A stretch of 64,000 bases of DNA, from positions 16,508 through 80,507 of the forward strand of contig SKKH01000175.1 in NCBI GenBank assembly GCA_007121555.1, given 5' to 3'. Origin of the DNA: Gemmatimonadota bacterium (GTDB lineage Bacteria; Gemmatimonadota; Gemmatimonadetes; Longimicrobiales; Gaopeijiaceae). The position numbers were made by a program, and so were the translations under genes. Below the pieces are notes generated by a model. That model ran no database searches. It saw only the letters and a program-made list of their open reading frames with translations, and was not told the origin of the DNA. Shown one piece after another: positions 26,239 to 36,055 of the stretch (position 1 is its first letter; each line of letters starts with the position of its first letter).

Positions 26239-26299
26239 AGCTCCGCAACTCCGCGACCCCTCGGGCGTGACCGGGCCGCCCTGCCCGATCCGACTGCTG

Positions 26300-26325
26300 G
26301 ATATGTGATTTTATTATACTGCGAG
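26300..26325. other. AT-rich island with TATAAT between convergent genes
   Basis: In the 99-bp gap between the response regulator and the M15-like gene, an AT-rich block (GATTTTATTATAC region) stands out against high-GC surroundings. Read on the minus strand it contains a perfect TATAAT. No good -35 is seen and no gene lies immediately downstream in that direction. It might start an antisense transcript into the response-regulator gene or just be a breathing or termination site. Confidence 0.3.
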
Positions 26326-26337
26326 GGTCCTGATCTC

Positions 26338-27450
26338 TCACCAGCGTGCCGGCGTGCCCCGGGCGTCCACATGGATGAAGGGGCCGCGGCGGGCATTCGA
26401 CCTGTAAAGGGACAGCCCGCCCGGTCGCACATGGCGCTCACCCCGAGCCTCGACCCGTTCGATGATCCTGTGGAGCTCACGGGCATCGGCATCCGTTCCC
26501 CTCCCCGAGCCATTGAGGCTGTCCATCCAGCCGTCTCCGACCTCGTCGATGAAGACGTCGGCCGCGTCTCCCCAGAGGTGGCGGCTCCCATCGGTGGTAT
26601 TCCCAATGGCCCGATTGTAGTGAGGCGTTCGGAACGCCGACATCACGTGGAGAGTCTCGGCCCGGATCCCCTCGGCTTTCACCTCTTCCAGTACCGCCTC
26701 GAGCTTGAGGAGGAGGGGCTCGGAGAGGGCCAGATAGCGGGGGTCTCCCGGCTGATGGGGGAGGAACTGGCCCAGGGTGAACCCCGGTGCCACACGCAGG
26801 TCCAGCACCTCATCCCCCGCCTCGATGAACCCCGGAGGAGGGGAGTCGTCGGCCGGGACCCGGTATTCCCCGATTCGAAACCCGTTCAAGCTCCCGTCGG
26901 CAGCCTCTTCGACAGGATGAAGGACGAAGACGTTCAGAGTGATGGCGTCGGCCTCGCCCGTCGCCTCCACGCGGAGGGGCACGGTGCCCGGCTCCAGAGG
27001 AGCCGACCAGATCCACCGGCCGGCCGATTCCGGGGCATGGACCCCGTCCGGAGTCCGCAGCCGGAAGTCCTCCGGGGCCGATTCCCCCCAGACCTGGTCC
27101 AGTTCGATTTCGATCACCTCGCCGGGACGCACCGTGATCGCCAGGACCCGGTACGGGATCAGCAGGTCCCGGACCCGGAGTCGAAAGGAGGCTCGGACCT
27201 TCCGGGAGTAGGGGCGATCCCGCACCCCGGGAGGAAGGGCGGCCCCGTGCGGCGCCACCGGTGCATCCCGGACCAACTCGAGGGGCCGGTCGACGAAGGG
27301 ATCCGTCGGGAGCACCTCCGGAGAGTGATTCGCCAGGGCTCTCACCGGATCGCCCAGGACCTGGGAGGTGGAGTCGGGAACGAGGCTGCCGGCCACCAGC
27401 ACCGGGATCGCGAGGATGAGGGCGAGGGCGCCCACGTTACGAAGCATCAT
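26338..27450 (-). CDS. Secreted M15-like (DUF882/YcbK-type) peptidoglycan peptidase
   Basis: 370 residues. The N-terminus is a signal peptide (residues 1-21). Residues about 85-175 form a beta-rich domain. The C-terminal third is an M15-type zinc peptidase: 'SAFRTPHYN', then H291 and D298 in 'SRHLWGDAAD', and H360 in 'FIHVD'. These are the expected zinc ligands. Such enzymes cut or trim cell-wall peptides. The start has CAGGA 5 nt upstream; a second in-frame ATG is immediately next. It lies 100 bp downstream of the copper ATPase gene on the same strand and is probably separate from that operon functionally. Confidence 0.82.
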   Translation of the reverse strand: MMLRNVGALALILAIPVLVAGSLVPDSTSQVLGDPVRALANHSPEVLPTDPFVDRPLELVRDAPVAPHGAALPPGVRDRPYSRKVRASFRLRVRDLLIPYRVLAITVRPGEVIEIELDQVWGESAPEDFRLRTPDGVHAPESAGRWIWSAPLEPGTVPLRVEATGEADAITLNVFVLHPVEEAADGSLNGFRIGEYRVPADDSPPPGFIEAGDEVLDLRVAPGFTLGQFLPHQPGDPRYLALSEPLLLKLEAVLEEVKAEGIRAETLHVMSAFRTPHYNRAIGNTTDGSRHLWGDAADVFIDEVGDGWMDSLNGSGRGTDADARELHRIIERVEARGERHVRPGGLSLYRSNARRGPFIHVDARGTPARW

Positions 27451-27550
27451 ACGTTCCTGAGATCCTTAACGGGTTCTGTCCGAGGTGTTCGACTGATCGA
27501 CCCCTGGACTACCGCGTCACCCCTCCGCAAGATCCCCTGTACTTCTTCAT

Positions 27551-29638
27551 CTAAAGCTTCACCCGCTTCAGGAACTGGGCGTTGACGGCCACGATCACGG
27601 TGCTGGCCGACATGAGCACAGCCCCGACCGCCGGGGTCAGGAGGATTCCCCACGTCGCCAGGACACCTGCGGCCAGGGGAATGGCCACGATGTTGTAGCC
27701 GGCAGCCCACCAGAGGTTCTGAACCATCTTCCGATAGGTGGCGCGGGAGAGGGTTACGACCCGACCGATGTCCCGGGGATCCGACCGGACCAGGACGATG
27801 TGACCTGCCTCCACCGCCACATCGGTGCCTGCGCCCACCGCGATTCCGATGTCCGCGGTGGCCAGCGCCGGCGCGTCGTTCACCCCGTCACCCACCATGG
27901 CGACCTTGTGGCCCATGGCCTGCAACTCCTGCACCTTCGACGCCTTGTCCTCGGGCAGGACCTGGGCGAAGACCGTCTCGATCCCCAGCTCCCGGGCCAC
28001 CGCGTCGGCCACCTCCTGGGCGTCCCCGGTGAGCATGGCCACCTGGATCCCCCGCTCCTGAAGGGACCGAACGGCGTCCCGGCTTTCCTCCCGGATCGCA
28101 TCGGCCACGGCAAAGACGGCGAGCACCTCTTCCCCTTGCAGGAGATAGATAGCTGCCTGACCCCGGGCACCGGCGTCCTCGGCTCGCTCCCGCAGGACTT
28201 CCGGAACCTGAGCACCCTGGGCCTCCAGGAGGGCCGGACCGCCCATGAAGTACTCGGTCCCGTCGATGGATGCGGCCACTCCCTTCCCGGTGAGGGCCCG
28301 GAATCCCTGGGCTCGAGGGAGTTGGATTTCCCGCTCCTCCGCCGAGTTCACGATTCCCCGGGCAATGGGGTGCTCCGACTCGGCTTCGACGCCTGCGGCG
28401 ATCCGGAGCGCCTCCTCCTCGGTGAGGTATTCGGTCACGGCCATCTCCACCACCCGGAACTGGCCCAGGGTCAGGGTCCCGGTCTTGTCAAAGACCACCA
28501 TGTCCAGGTTCCGGGCCTCCTCCAGCCCCCGCCGGTCCCGCACCAGGAGCCCGTTTCCGGCCCCCATGGTCGTGGAGATGGCCACCACCAGGGGCACGGC
28601 CAGTCCCAGGGCGTGGGGGCAGGCGATGACCAGGACCGTCACCGTCCGGACGATGGAGAAGTCGATGGGGGCCCCGATGAGCTGCCACGTCACCAGGGTG
28701 ACCACACCCGCAGCCAGGGCCACCGCGGTCAGAAGCCGAGCGGCCCGGTCGGCCAGGTGCTGGGCCCGGGACTTGGATTCCTGAGCGTCCGCCACCAGGC
28801 GCATGATCCCGGAAAGCTTGGTGTCCTTCCCGGTACCTGTCACCTCCACCCGAAGGGAGCCTTCCCCGTTGATGGTTCCGGCGATGACCTCATCCCCCTC
28901 CCCCTTCTTCACGGGCCGGGACTCGCCGGTGATCATGGCCTCGTCCAGGGCGGTCTCACCACTCCGGACGATCCCGTCCACGGGCACGGATTCACCGGGT
29001 CGAATGAGGACGAGGTCACCCTTCTGAAGCTCGGACACCGGCACCTCCTCCTCGCCCTCCTCCGTGATCCGGTTCGCCGTGTCCGGAAGGAGCTTGGCCA
29101 GCTCCTGGAGGGCGCCCTGGGCCTGCTCGATGGAGCGCATCTCGATCCAGTGACCCAGGAGCATGATGGTCACCAGGGTGGCCAGCTCCCACCACAGCGC
29201 CTGGGCATCGATGAGCCCCAGCTGAACCACCCACGAGAACCCGAAGGCCACGGCAATGGCCAGCGAGATGAGGGTCATCATCCCTGGGAGCCGGTCCCTC
29301 AGCTCGTCCACTGCCCCCTTGAGGAAGACCAGTCCGCCGTAGAGAAACACGGCGGTGCCCAGAACGGGTGGAATCCAGTCCGATCCGGGGAAGGTGGGGG
29401 CCGTGTAGCCCAGGAGATCCTGAATGTGTCCTGACCAGAAGACCACGGGGAGGGTCAGAACGAGGGAAACCGCGAATTTCTCCCGAAAGGCCTCCGGGGA
29501 ATGGCTCTCGTGATGCTCGTGGCCACCACCGTGAGGGCGATCTCCTCCGTGATCGTCATCCTTCTCGTGGTGGCCATTCTGGCCCGCGAGGCCCACGTGA
29601 TCCGCACCTTGGGCCTGAGTTGCTCCGTTCGTCTTCAT
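27551..29638 (-). CDS. copB: Copper/silver-exporting P1B ATPase, CopB type
   Basis: 695 residues. The N-terminus (about 15-50) is His/Gly/Asp-rich and there is no HMA CxxC domain, as in CopB-type pumps. The membrane metal site is CPH ('VIACPHALGLAVP'), characteristic of CopB (P1B-3), not CopA (CPC). Phosphorylation site 'VFDKTGTLT', TGE-type 'MITGESRPV', the HP-containing 'SEHPIARGIV' and 'MVGDGVNDAPAL' are all present. It exports Cu or Ag from the cytoplasm to the periplasm. Its ATG overlaps the CusA stop (ATGA). Metal identity is inferred from motif class and the CusCBA neighbours. Confidence 0.92.
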   Translation of the reverse strand: MKTNGATQAQGADHVGLAGQNGHHEKDDDHGGDRPHGGGHEHHESHSPEAFREKFAVSLVLTLPVVFWSGHIQDLLGYTAPTFPGSDWIPPVLGTAVFLYGGLVFLKGAVDELRDRLPGMMTLISLAIAVAFGFSWVVQLGLIDAQALWWELATLVTIMLLGHWIEMRSIEQAQGALQELAKLLPDTANRITEEGEEEVPVSELQKGDLVLIRPGESVPVDGIVRSGETALDEAMITGESRPVKKGEGDEVIAGTINGEGSLRVEVTGTGKDTKLSGIMRLVADAQESKSRAQHLADRAARLLTAVALAAGVVTLVTWQLIGAPIDFSIVRTVTVLVIACPHALGLAVPLVVAISTTMGAGNGLLVRDRRGLEEARNLDMVVFDKTGTLTLGQFRVVEMAVTEYLTEEEALRIAAGVEAESEHPIARGIVNSAEEREIQLPRAQGFRALTGKGVAASIDGTEYFMGGPALLEAQGAQVPEVLRERAEDAGARGQAAIYLLQGEEVLAVFAVADAIREESRDAVRSLQERGIQVAMLTGDAQEVADAVARELGIETVFAQVLPEDKASKVQELQAMGHKVAMVGDGVNDAPALATADIGIAVGAGTDVAVEAGHIVLVRSDPRDIGRVVTLSRATYRKMVQNLWWAAGYNIVAIPLAAGVLATWGILLTPAVGAVLMSASTVIVAVNAQFLKRVKL

Positions 29639-32600
29639 GAACGCCTCCGCTTCAGTTCGAGTTCACGCCAGAGGGAGTAGATGACCGGGAGTACGATGAG
29701 GGTCAGGATCATGGCGGTGAGGAGTCCCCCCACCATGGGCGCCGCGACGCGCTGCATGGTGGCCGCACCCACTCCTGTGGCCCACATGAGGGGCATGAGT
29801 CCACCGATGTCCGAGACCACCGTCATCATGACGGGTCGGACCCTGGTGGTGGCGCCCTCGAGCGCCGACGACCTCACCAGCTCGGGGGTCAAACCGGCCT
29901 CCCCCACCTCGTCCACCCTTCGCTGGAAGGCCTGGTCGAGATAGAGGAACATGACCACGCCGAGTTCGGCTGCGACCCCGGCCAGAGCGATGAATCCGAC
30001 CCAGACGGCCACGCTCGTGTTGTAGCCCAGAAGCCAGAGAAGCCACACCCCGCCGACCAGCGCGAAGGGCAGGGTCAACATCACCATCACGGCTCGGGTC
30101 GCGCTCCTGAAATGCAGGAAAAGCAGGAGGAAGATGAGTCCCAGGGTCAGGGGTACCAGGAGGGTCAGTCGTTCCTGAACCCGCTCCATCGCCTGATACT
30201 GGCCCGCCCACTCCAGGCGGAAGCCGGCGGGGAGTTGCACCTGATCCCGGATCAAGGCATCGGCCTCGGTCACGTACCCACCGAGATCCCGCCCTTCCAC
30301 ATCGATGAAGACCCGGCTCACAGGGAAGGCATCCTCGGTATTCACCACCATGGCCCCCTCCGACGGCTCGATCCGAGCCAGCTGGCCCAGGGGTACCTGG
30401 GTGCCGGCAGGGGTGTCGATGAGCACGTCGGCGATCCGTTCGGCGCTCTGGCGAAGCTCGCGAGGGTACCGAACCTGAACGGTATAGCGCTCCCGTCCCT
30501 CCACCGTGCGCGTGGCCGACTCGCCCCCGACCGCCGTCATCATGGCAAGCTGCACCTCCCGCACGTTCAGTCCGTAACGGGCCGCCTCCCGGCGGTCCAC
30601 TACCACGTCCAGGTAGCTCCCGCTCGCCCCGCGCTCCGCCACCGCGCTCCGGGTCCCCTCCACCTGGTAGAGGAGCCCTTCGATCTCCTCACCCAATCGC
30701 TCGATCTCATCCAGGTCATCCCCGAAGATCTGCACCCCCACGGGAGAGCGCATTCCGGTGGCCAACATCTCGATCCGGTTCTGGATGGGCATGGTCCAGA
30801 CGTTCATGACCCCGGGCATCCGCACCGCCGCATCCATCTCCGCCACGAGGGAGTCGTAGTCCACCCCGGCCCGCCATTCGGAGGCGGGCTTCAGGTTCAC
30901 CAGCGTCTCGAACATCTCCAGAGGCGCCGGGTCGGTGGCGGTATTGGCCCGCCCCGCCTTCCCGATCACGCTCTCCACCTCGGGAAAGGAGACCAGGATG
31001 GAGTCCTGGACCCGCATGATCTCGGCGGCCTGCTGAATCGACACCCCCGGCAGGGTCATGGGCATGAAGAGGGCCGTCCCCTCCTCCACCGGGGGCATGA
31101 ACTCGGAGCCCAGGCGACCCAGAGGGATCACCGTCACCGCAAGGATCACCGCGGCGAGTCCCAGAGTGACCCAACGGAAGCGGAGGGCAAGGGAGAGGAC
31201 CGGCCGATAGCCACCCAGGAGGGCCCGGCTCACCGGGTTCTCCTTCTCGGACCGGATTCGTCCCCGCACGAAGTACCCCAGGGCCACCGGAATCAGGGTC
31301 ACAGCCAGCAGCGCCGCCCCCGCCATGGCAAAGGTCTTGGTGAACGCCAGGGGCCGAAAGAGCCGTCCCTCCTGCGCTTCCAGTCCGAAGACCGGAAGGA
31401 AGCTCACGGTGATCACCAGCAGGCTGAAGAAGATGGCCGGACCCACCTCTGAAGCCGAGGCGGCCACGATCTCCCACCTCCGGGCCGGCGAGATCGAGCC
31501 CTCTTCGCTCTCCAGGTGCTTGTGCATGTTGTCGATGAGGACCACGGCGGCATCCACCATGGCCCCGATGGCGATGGCGATCCCCGCCAGGGACATGAGA
31601 TTCGCCTGGACCCCGAGGATCCGCATCACGAGGAAGGCGAAGAGGACCGCCACCGGGAGGGTGATCACCACCACCAGCGCGCTTCTCAGGTGCAGCAGAA
31701 AGAGCGAGGCGATGAGCGCGGTGAGGATCAGCACCTGGATCAGGGTCCGGGTGAGGTTCCTCTGGGCCTCCCGGATCAACTCGGATCGGTCGTAGGCCGG
31801 CACGATGGAGACTCCATCGGGGAGCCCGGCCTCGACCTCTGCGATCCGGTCCTTCACGGCGTCGATGACCTCCAGCGCATCGGCACCGTGACGCATCACG
31901 ACGATCCCGGTGACCACATCCCCCCGCCCGTCCTTGTCCGCCACCCCGCGGCGCATGTCCGGGCCGAGCTGGACCCGGGCCACGTCTCCCACCCGAATGG
32001 CCGTCCCGTTCCGGGTGGCCAGGGGGATCTCCTCGATCTCTTCCACCGACTCCAGATAGCCCAGCCCCCGGACCATGTACTCCCGTCCCCCCTGTTCCAC
32101 GATACGCGCGCCCATGTCGGCGTTGGCCTCACGGATGGCGGCGGTCACTCGGTTCAGCGAGAGTCCCTGGGCCCGAAGCTGGTCCGGATCCACATCCACC
32201 TGGTACTGCTGGACGTACCCCCCCACGGTGGCGATCTCGGCCACTCCCGGGACGCCCTGGAGCTGGTAGCGCACGAAGAAGTCCTGGAGGGAACGGAGCT
32301 CCGCCAGGTCGTGGCGGTCCGACTCCAGCGTGTATTGATAGACCCACCCGACCCCGGTGGCATCCGGACCGAGCCGCGGGGTGACTCCATTGGGGAGTTC
32401 GTCGCCGAGCTGGGAGAGCTGCTCCAGGACTCTGGAGCGGGCCCAATAGGGGTCGGTCCCGTCCTCGAAGAGCACGTAGACGTAGGAGGTCCCGAATGCC
32501 GAAATCCCCCGGACCGTCGTGGCCCCCGGGACAGCGAGGAGTGTGGTGGTGAGGGGATAGGTGACCTGGTCCTCCACGATCTGGGGTGCCTGCTCGGCCC

Positions 32601-32757
32601 AGTCGGTCTGGACGATGACCTGTACGTCCGAGAGATCGGGGATGGCATCCACCGGTGTGGTCCGCACGGACCAGACACCTCCGGCGACCAGAAAGGCAGC
32701 GAGGATCAGGATCAGCCCCCGATTGTGGACCGACCCCTGGATGATCCGCTCAAGCAT
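29635..32757 (-). CDS. cusA: CusA-type heavy-metal RND efflux pump
   Basis: 1040 residues from the ATG at 32757, giving the usual 'MLERII..SVHNRG' CusA beginning (an ATG at 32781 would add 8 residues). Twelve-TM HME-RND pump: 'IAIAIGAMVDAAVVLIDN' carries the proton-relay Asp, 'EFMPPVEEGTALFMPMTLPG' is the porter loop, and 'PIQNRIEMLATGMRSPVG' includes the conserved metal-binding Met. It takes periplasmic Cu(I)/Ag(I) and drives it out through CusB and CusC. It overlaps both neighbours in a coupled operon. Confidence 0.95.
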   Translation of the reverse strand: MLERIIQGSVHNRGLILILAAFLVAGGVWSVRTTPVDAIPDLSDVQVIVQTDWAEQAPQIVEDQVTYPLTTTLLAVPGATTVRGISAFGTSYVYVLFEDGTDPYWARSRVLEQLSQLGDELPNGVTPRLGPDATGVGWVYQYTLESDRHDLAELRSLQDFFVRYQLQGVPGVAEIATVGGYVQQYQVDVDPDQLRAQGLSLNRVTAAIREANADMGARIVEQGGREYMVRGLGYLESVEEIEEIPLATRNGTAIRVGDVARVQLGPDMRRGVADKDGRGDVVTGIVVMRHGADALEVIDAVKDRIAEVEAGLPDGVSIVPAYDRSELIREAQRNLTRTLIQVLILTALIASLFLLHLRSALVVVITLPVAVLFAFLVMRILGVQANLMSLAGIAIAIGAMVDAAVVLIDNMHKHLESEEGSISPARRWEIVAASASEVGPAIFFSLLVITVSFLPVFGLEAQEGRLFRPLAFTKTFAMAGAALLAVTLIPVALGYFVRGRIRSEKENPVSRALLGGYRPVLSLALRFRWVTLGLAAVILAVTVIPLGRLGSEFMPPVEEGTALFMPMTLPGVSIQQAAEIMRVQDSILVSFPEVESVIGKAGRANTATDPAPLEMFETLVNLKPASEWRAGVDYDSLVAEMDAAVRMPGVMNVWTMPIQNRIEMLATGMRSPVGVQIFGDDLDEIERLGEEIEGLLYQVEGTRSAVAERGASGSYLDVVVDRREAARYGLNVREVQLAMMTAVGGESATRTVEGRERYTVQVRYPRELRQSAERIADVLIDTPAGTQVPLGQLARIEPSEGAMVVNTEDAFPVSRVFIDVEGRDLGGYVTEADALIRDQVQLPAGFRLEWAGQYQAMERVQERLTLLVPLTLGLIFLLLFLHFRSATRAVMVMLTLPFALVGGVWLLWLLGYNTSVAVWVGFIALAGVAAELGVVMFLYLDQAFQRRVDEVGEAGLTPELVRSSALEGATTRVRPVMMTVVSDIGGLMPLMWATGVGAATMQRVAAPMVGGLLTAMILTLIVLPVIYSLWRELELKRRRS

Positions 32758-34075
32758 CGGGACCCCCGGCGTCGTGCCCACCGTGGTCGTGCTCCGGCTG
32801 CTCGTCCATGTCCATTTCCATGCCCGGCTCGTCCATGTCCATCTCCATTCCCGGCATACCGGGCTGACCCATCATGGCGTCCATAAGGCGGCTCTCGGCA
32901 TCCAGGATGAAGCCGGCACGGGCGACCACGAGCTCTCCTTCCTCCAGGCCCGAGAGGACCTGGGTTCGGCCTCCGGCCTCGGCCCCGATCTGGATGGTCC
33001 GGTTCTCGTACGACCCCTCCCCGTGAGCAACGAAGACGAGACTCCGCTCTCCGGTATGCATCACCGCGTCCCGGGGGACGGTCACTGCGTCCTCGGCGAC
33101 GACCACCCGGGCCCGGGCCGTCCCGTACATTCCCGGCTTCAGGCGCATGGCCGGGTTGAGGAGTTCGATCCGTACCCGGGCCGTGCGCCGATCCCGCTCC
33201 ACCTCCGGGTAGACGTAGGCGACCTCCCCCTGCACCGGTTCGCCCGGATAGGCGGCCACCTCCACCTCCACGGGTGTCCCGACGTGGACGAAGCGGAGGT
33301 CCCGCTCGTAGACGTCCACGTCGATCCAGACCTGGGACAGATCGGCAAGGCGGTACAGTGTGGACCCGCTCTCGAAGCGTTCCCCGGCCTGGATCCGCTT
33401 CTCCACCACATATCCGGTGAAGGGCGCGGGGAGAGTCAGGTGGGGCTGAACCTCCCCAGACTCCTCGACGGCTCGGATGTCGTCGTCGGAAACGTTCCAG
33501 TAGCGCAGCCGCTCCCGGGCCGCTTCCACCACGGAGCGACCTCGGTCCGAACTCCCCGGAACCCGACTGCTTGCGAGGGTTCCAGCAAGTCGGGCGGCAG
33601 CCAGTAGATCTTCCTGGGCCGAGACCAGCTCCGGGCTGTAGACCTCGAGCAGGGGCTCGCCGGCCTCCACCAAACGCCCCGTGAAGTCGGCGTGGAGCCG
33701 CTCGGCCCAGCCGCCGAACCTGAGGCTCACGACGCTGAGGCGGGTCTCGTCCCAGGTCACCTCGCCGGTCCCCCTGATCGTCCGTTCCAGGTCCTCGGTG
33801 CGGGCTTCTTCGAAGGTCACACCCAGTCGGTGGGCCAGCTCGTCCGAGACCCGGATCATCCCATCTTCGTGTTCGTGCGCCTCCTCTTCCTGACGATCGG
33901 TCGGAGCATGCTCCGTGTGCTCCTGGCCGACCGGCTCTGACACAGCATCGTGCCCGTCATGCCCATCGTCGTCGGCCACGCCACAGCCCAGGAGGAGGGC
34001 GGTGAGGAGCACGGCGGTCGAGGCCACCCGAGTGGACGAGCGTGGTGAGTTGGATTCGATTCGACGGTACCTCAT
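32750..34075 (-). CDS. cusB: CusB-type periplasmic adaptor lipoprotein of metal RND pump
   Basis: 441 residues from the ATG at 34075 (ATGA overlap with CusC). Lipoprotein signal (LLLGC), then a His/Glu/Asp-rich segment. The membrane-fusion core has barrel-sandwich 'GWAERLHADFTGRLVEAGEPLLEVYSPELVSAQ' and 'APFTGYVVEKRIQAGERF', a beta-barrel 'LSQVWIDVDVYERDL' and a hairpin region. The C-terminal 45 residues are Met/Asp/His-rich with GMEMDMDE repeated, probably a metal-collecting tail. It links CusA to CusC and passes metal to the pump. A longer frame to 34732 overlaps CusC and was rejected. Confidence 0.93.
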   Translation of the reverse strand: MRYRRIESNSPRSSTRVASTAVLLTALLLGCGVADDDGHDGHDAVSEPVGQEHTEHAPTDRQEEEAHEHEDGMIRVSDELAHRLGVTFEEARTEDLERTIRGTGEVTWDETRLSVVSLRFGGWAERLHADFTGRLVEAGEPLLEVYSPELVSAQEDLLAAARLAGTLASSRVPGSSDRGRSVVEAARERLRYWNVSDDDIRAVEESGEVQPHLTLPAPFTGYVVEKRIQAGERFESGSTLYRLADLSQVWIDVDVYERDLRFVHVGTPVEVEVAAYPGEPVQGEVAYVYPEVERDRRTARVRIELLNPAMRLKPGMYGTARARVVVAEDAVTVPRDAVMHTGERSLVFVAHGEGSYENRTIQIGAEAGGRTQVLSGLEEGELVVARAGFILDAESRLMDAMMGQPGMPGMEMDMDEPGMEMDMDEQPEHDHGGHDAGGPDA

Positions 34076-35487
34076 CGGTCCTCCCTCCGGCTGATGCGCG
34101 CACCCACCGCCTGTTCGAGTCGGGCCAACTCCTGCCCGAGCCCGGCGGTGAGGTGGGCCAGTTCGATCTCGTTGCGGAAAAGGACGGCGTAGGCCTCCAT
34201 GAGGCTCACGAAGTCCACCTCCCCCTGACGGTATGCTGCGGCAGAGCTCTCTACGGTGGCTCGGGCCTGAGGAATCACCCCCTCCTCGAGCAGGATCACC
34301 TGCTCCCGAGCACGGATGAGATCGGCGTGGGCTCGGGCTACCTCCTCCCTCACGGAGCGTTCGAGAGATGCCACTCCCAGCTCCTCGGCCTCCCATTCGA
34401 ACTCGGATTCCCGGATGACCTGATCTTGCTTCCGACCCCGGAAGACGGGAAGTGGCACGGAGATCCCAGCGGAGAACATGTCGGCTCGGCCACTTCGCAT
34501 GCCGTAGCCGCCGGTGACGGAGATCCCGGGTCTTCGGTCCAGGCGGGCCACCTGCATCTCGCGTCTGGCCACTTCCCCCTGCCCCCGAGCGAGAAGGAGC
34601 TCCGGGTGGTTTCGGACCGCCTCCTGCTGGAGCTGGGCGAGGGTGGGGAACCCTCCGCCCAACTCCGGATTGGTCAGATAGGAGGTGAGCACCCCGGGGC
34701 CCGGATCCGCGTCCAGAAAGTCCTCCGCCCAACCGGGGAGGGTCACCTCTACGGATTCCCTGGAATCCCGCCCTAGAAGAGAGTTGATTCCTGCGAGCGC
34801 CACGCTACGACGTTGACGAAGCTCGGCGAGGTGTTCCTCGATGGCGGCCAGCTCCGTCTGGGCCCGGAGGATGTCCTGTTGAGGAGCAAGTCCCTGCGTG
34901 TAGGCTGCCTCGGCGGAGGCCGCGAAGGCCTCCAGCGCCAGATGCGCCTCATGGTGCACCTCCTCGGCCATCTCCACCAGGAGAAGCTCGAAGTAGGCCT
35001 CCCGGAGTTGTGTGGTCACGGACCAGCGAGCCACCTCCACCCTGGCCCGAGCCACGGCCACCCTGGCTTGGGCGCTCTCCTCCCGGGCGTGTCTGAGTCC
35101 CCTGGGCGGCAAGGTCTGGGAAAGCTGGAACGAGGCCATGGCCATCCCGTCCGCCGAGAGGTTGAAGTCGGGGAGTGGGAGGTTCATGAGGCCGACTGAG
35201 AGGGTGGGATCGGGCAGAGCCCCCGCCTGCGGCACCTGAGCCTCGAGGGCCAGGATTCGGGTTAGAGCGGCCTGGATTCCAGGGTGGGAATCGAGCGCCT
35301 CGACGACCAGAGAATCCAGGGGATCGACGGGGGTCTCATCCGGTGAGATGCTGGGGCCCGGGAGCGAATCCAACTCGATCTCCTGTGCCCCGGCGGAGAA
35401 AGCGAGGAAGAGTCCTGCGAAGAGGCCGTAGAGGAGAGCCGGACGAGAAACTGCACTGGTGCCGGCGCCCCGGGTCGGGGTGTTCAT
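34072..35487 (-). CDS. cusC: CusC-type TolC-family outer-membrane efflux protein
   Basis: 471 residues from the ATG at 35487, with GAGGTG 6 nt upstream. Signal peptide (about 1-34, SAGAQ). Two TolC repeats are visible with long alpha-helical heptads ('LEAQVPQAGALPDPTLSVG', 'ELAAIEEHLAELRQR', 'AAYRQGEVDFVSLMEAYAVLFR'). It forms the outer-membrane exit channel of the CusCBA pump. An upstream in-frame ATG at 35532 would displace the signal peptide from the N-terminus. Confidence 0.92.
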   Translation of the reverse strand: MNTPTRGAGTSAVSRPALLYGLFAGLFLAFSAGAQEIELDSLPGPSISPDETPVDPLDSLVVEALDSHPGIQAALTRILALEAQVPQAGALPDPTLSVGLMNLPLPDFNLSADGMAMASFQLSQTLPPRGLRHAREESAQARVAVARARVEVARWSVTTQLREAYFELLLVEMAEEVHHEAHLALEAFAASAEAAYTQGLAPQQDILRAQTELAAIEEHLAELRQRRSVALAGINSLLGRDSRESVEVTLPGWAEDFLDADPGPGVLTSYLTNPELGGGFPTLAQLQQEAVRNHPELLLARGQGEVARREMQVARLDRRPGISVTGGYGMRSGRADMFSAGISVPLPVFRGRKQDQVIRESEFEWEAEELGVASLERSVREEVARAHADLIRAREQVILLEEGVIPQARATVESSAAAYRQGEVDFVSLMEAYAVLFRNEIELAHLTAGLGQELARLEQAVGARISRREDR

Positions 35488-35617
35488 GGATGCACCTCGT
35501 GGGTACCTGAACCCGTGGAGTGCAGGCTGCATGGCTGCACCCTGCCCCCGGATCAGGGGATGTAGGTCATACGGTTGTCTGGGAACTCAGGTGGCCGCAG
35601 AGAGCGGCCTGGAAGGA

Positions 35618-36031
35618 TCAACCGCGAGGTGGTCGAAACTGCGTCAACGGCAGGAGGGCTCCTGCGACATCGTCGGAAAGGGGGCGGGCGAGGGCCTCCA
35701 TGGGAGCTGGAATCTGTGCGGTCAGCATCAGGACGGAAGGAGCAGTGGCAGATCCGGAGCAGACCGCCAACGAGCCCGATCCGAAGGGGCAGGCATCCGA
35801 GTTGGAGGGCTGCGAGTGGTCCCCGTGGTCGTGTGGGGCTGCCGACCCTTCCGCGTGGCCGGACGCATGGGTGTCCGGGTGGTCGGGAGCCTGCGCCGTC
35901 TCGGTGACGTGCTCCTCCATCTCAGGGTGGCACAACGCAGCCACGAGACCATCTCCGGTGTGGGCCAGAAAGGCCAGGACCAGAAAAGGTGCCAGGAATC
36001 GGACTCCAGGCGTGCGGCCGAGAGGCGCCAT
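35618..36031 (-). CDS. Small Cys/His-rich secreted protein of the copper operon
   Basis: 137 residues from the ATG at 36031 (a frame from 36088 is longer but buries the signal). Signal-like N-terminus ('VRFLAPFLVLAFLAHTGDG'), a first Cys-His motif 'LCHPEMEEH', a His-rich middle and two further Cys ('DACPFGSGSLAVC'), ending in a Pro/Ala-rich tail. It is the first gene of the copper/silver efflux operon. Its composition suits a periplasmic metal-binding or metal-shuttling protein. I recognise no named family; small proteins of this kind are common at metal-efflux operons. Function is inferred from composition and position. Confidence 0.6.
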   Translation of the reverse strand: MAPLGRTPGVRFLAPFLVLAFLAHTGDGLVAALCHPEMEEHVTETAQAPDHPDTHASGHAEGSAAPHDHGDHSQPSNSDACPFGSGSLAVCSGSATAPSVLMLTAQIPAPMEALARPLSDDVAGALLPLTQFRPPRG

Positions 36032-36055
36032 CGTGTCTGCGGTCAGGGTCCGGTG

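Noticed and set aside
27800..29434. Plus-strand frame opposite the copper ATPase
   Set aside because: Shadow of the CopB reading frame; repetitive Gly/His/Leu content without any recognisable domain.
34076..34732. N-terminal extension of CusB
   Set aside because: It lies inside cusC; the ATG at 34075 gives a proper lipoprotein signal and an ATGA overlap.
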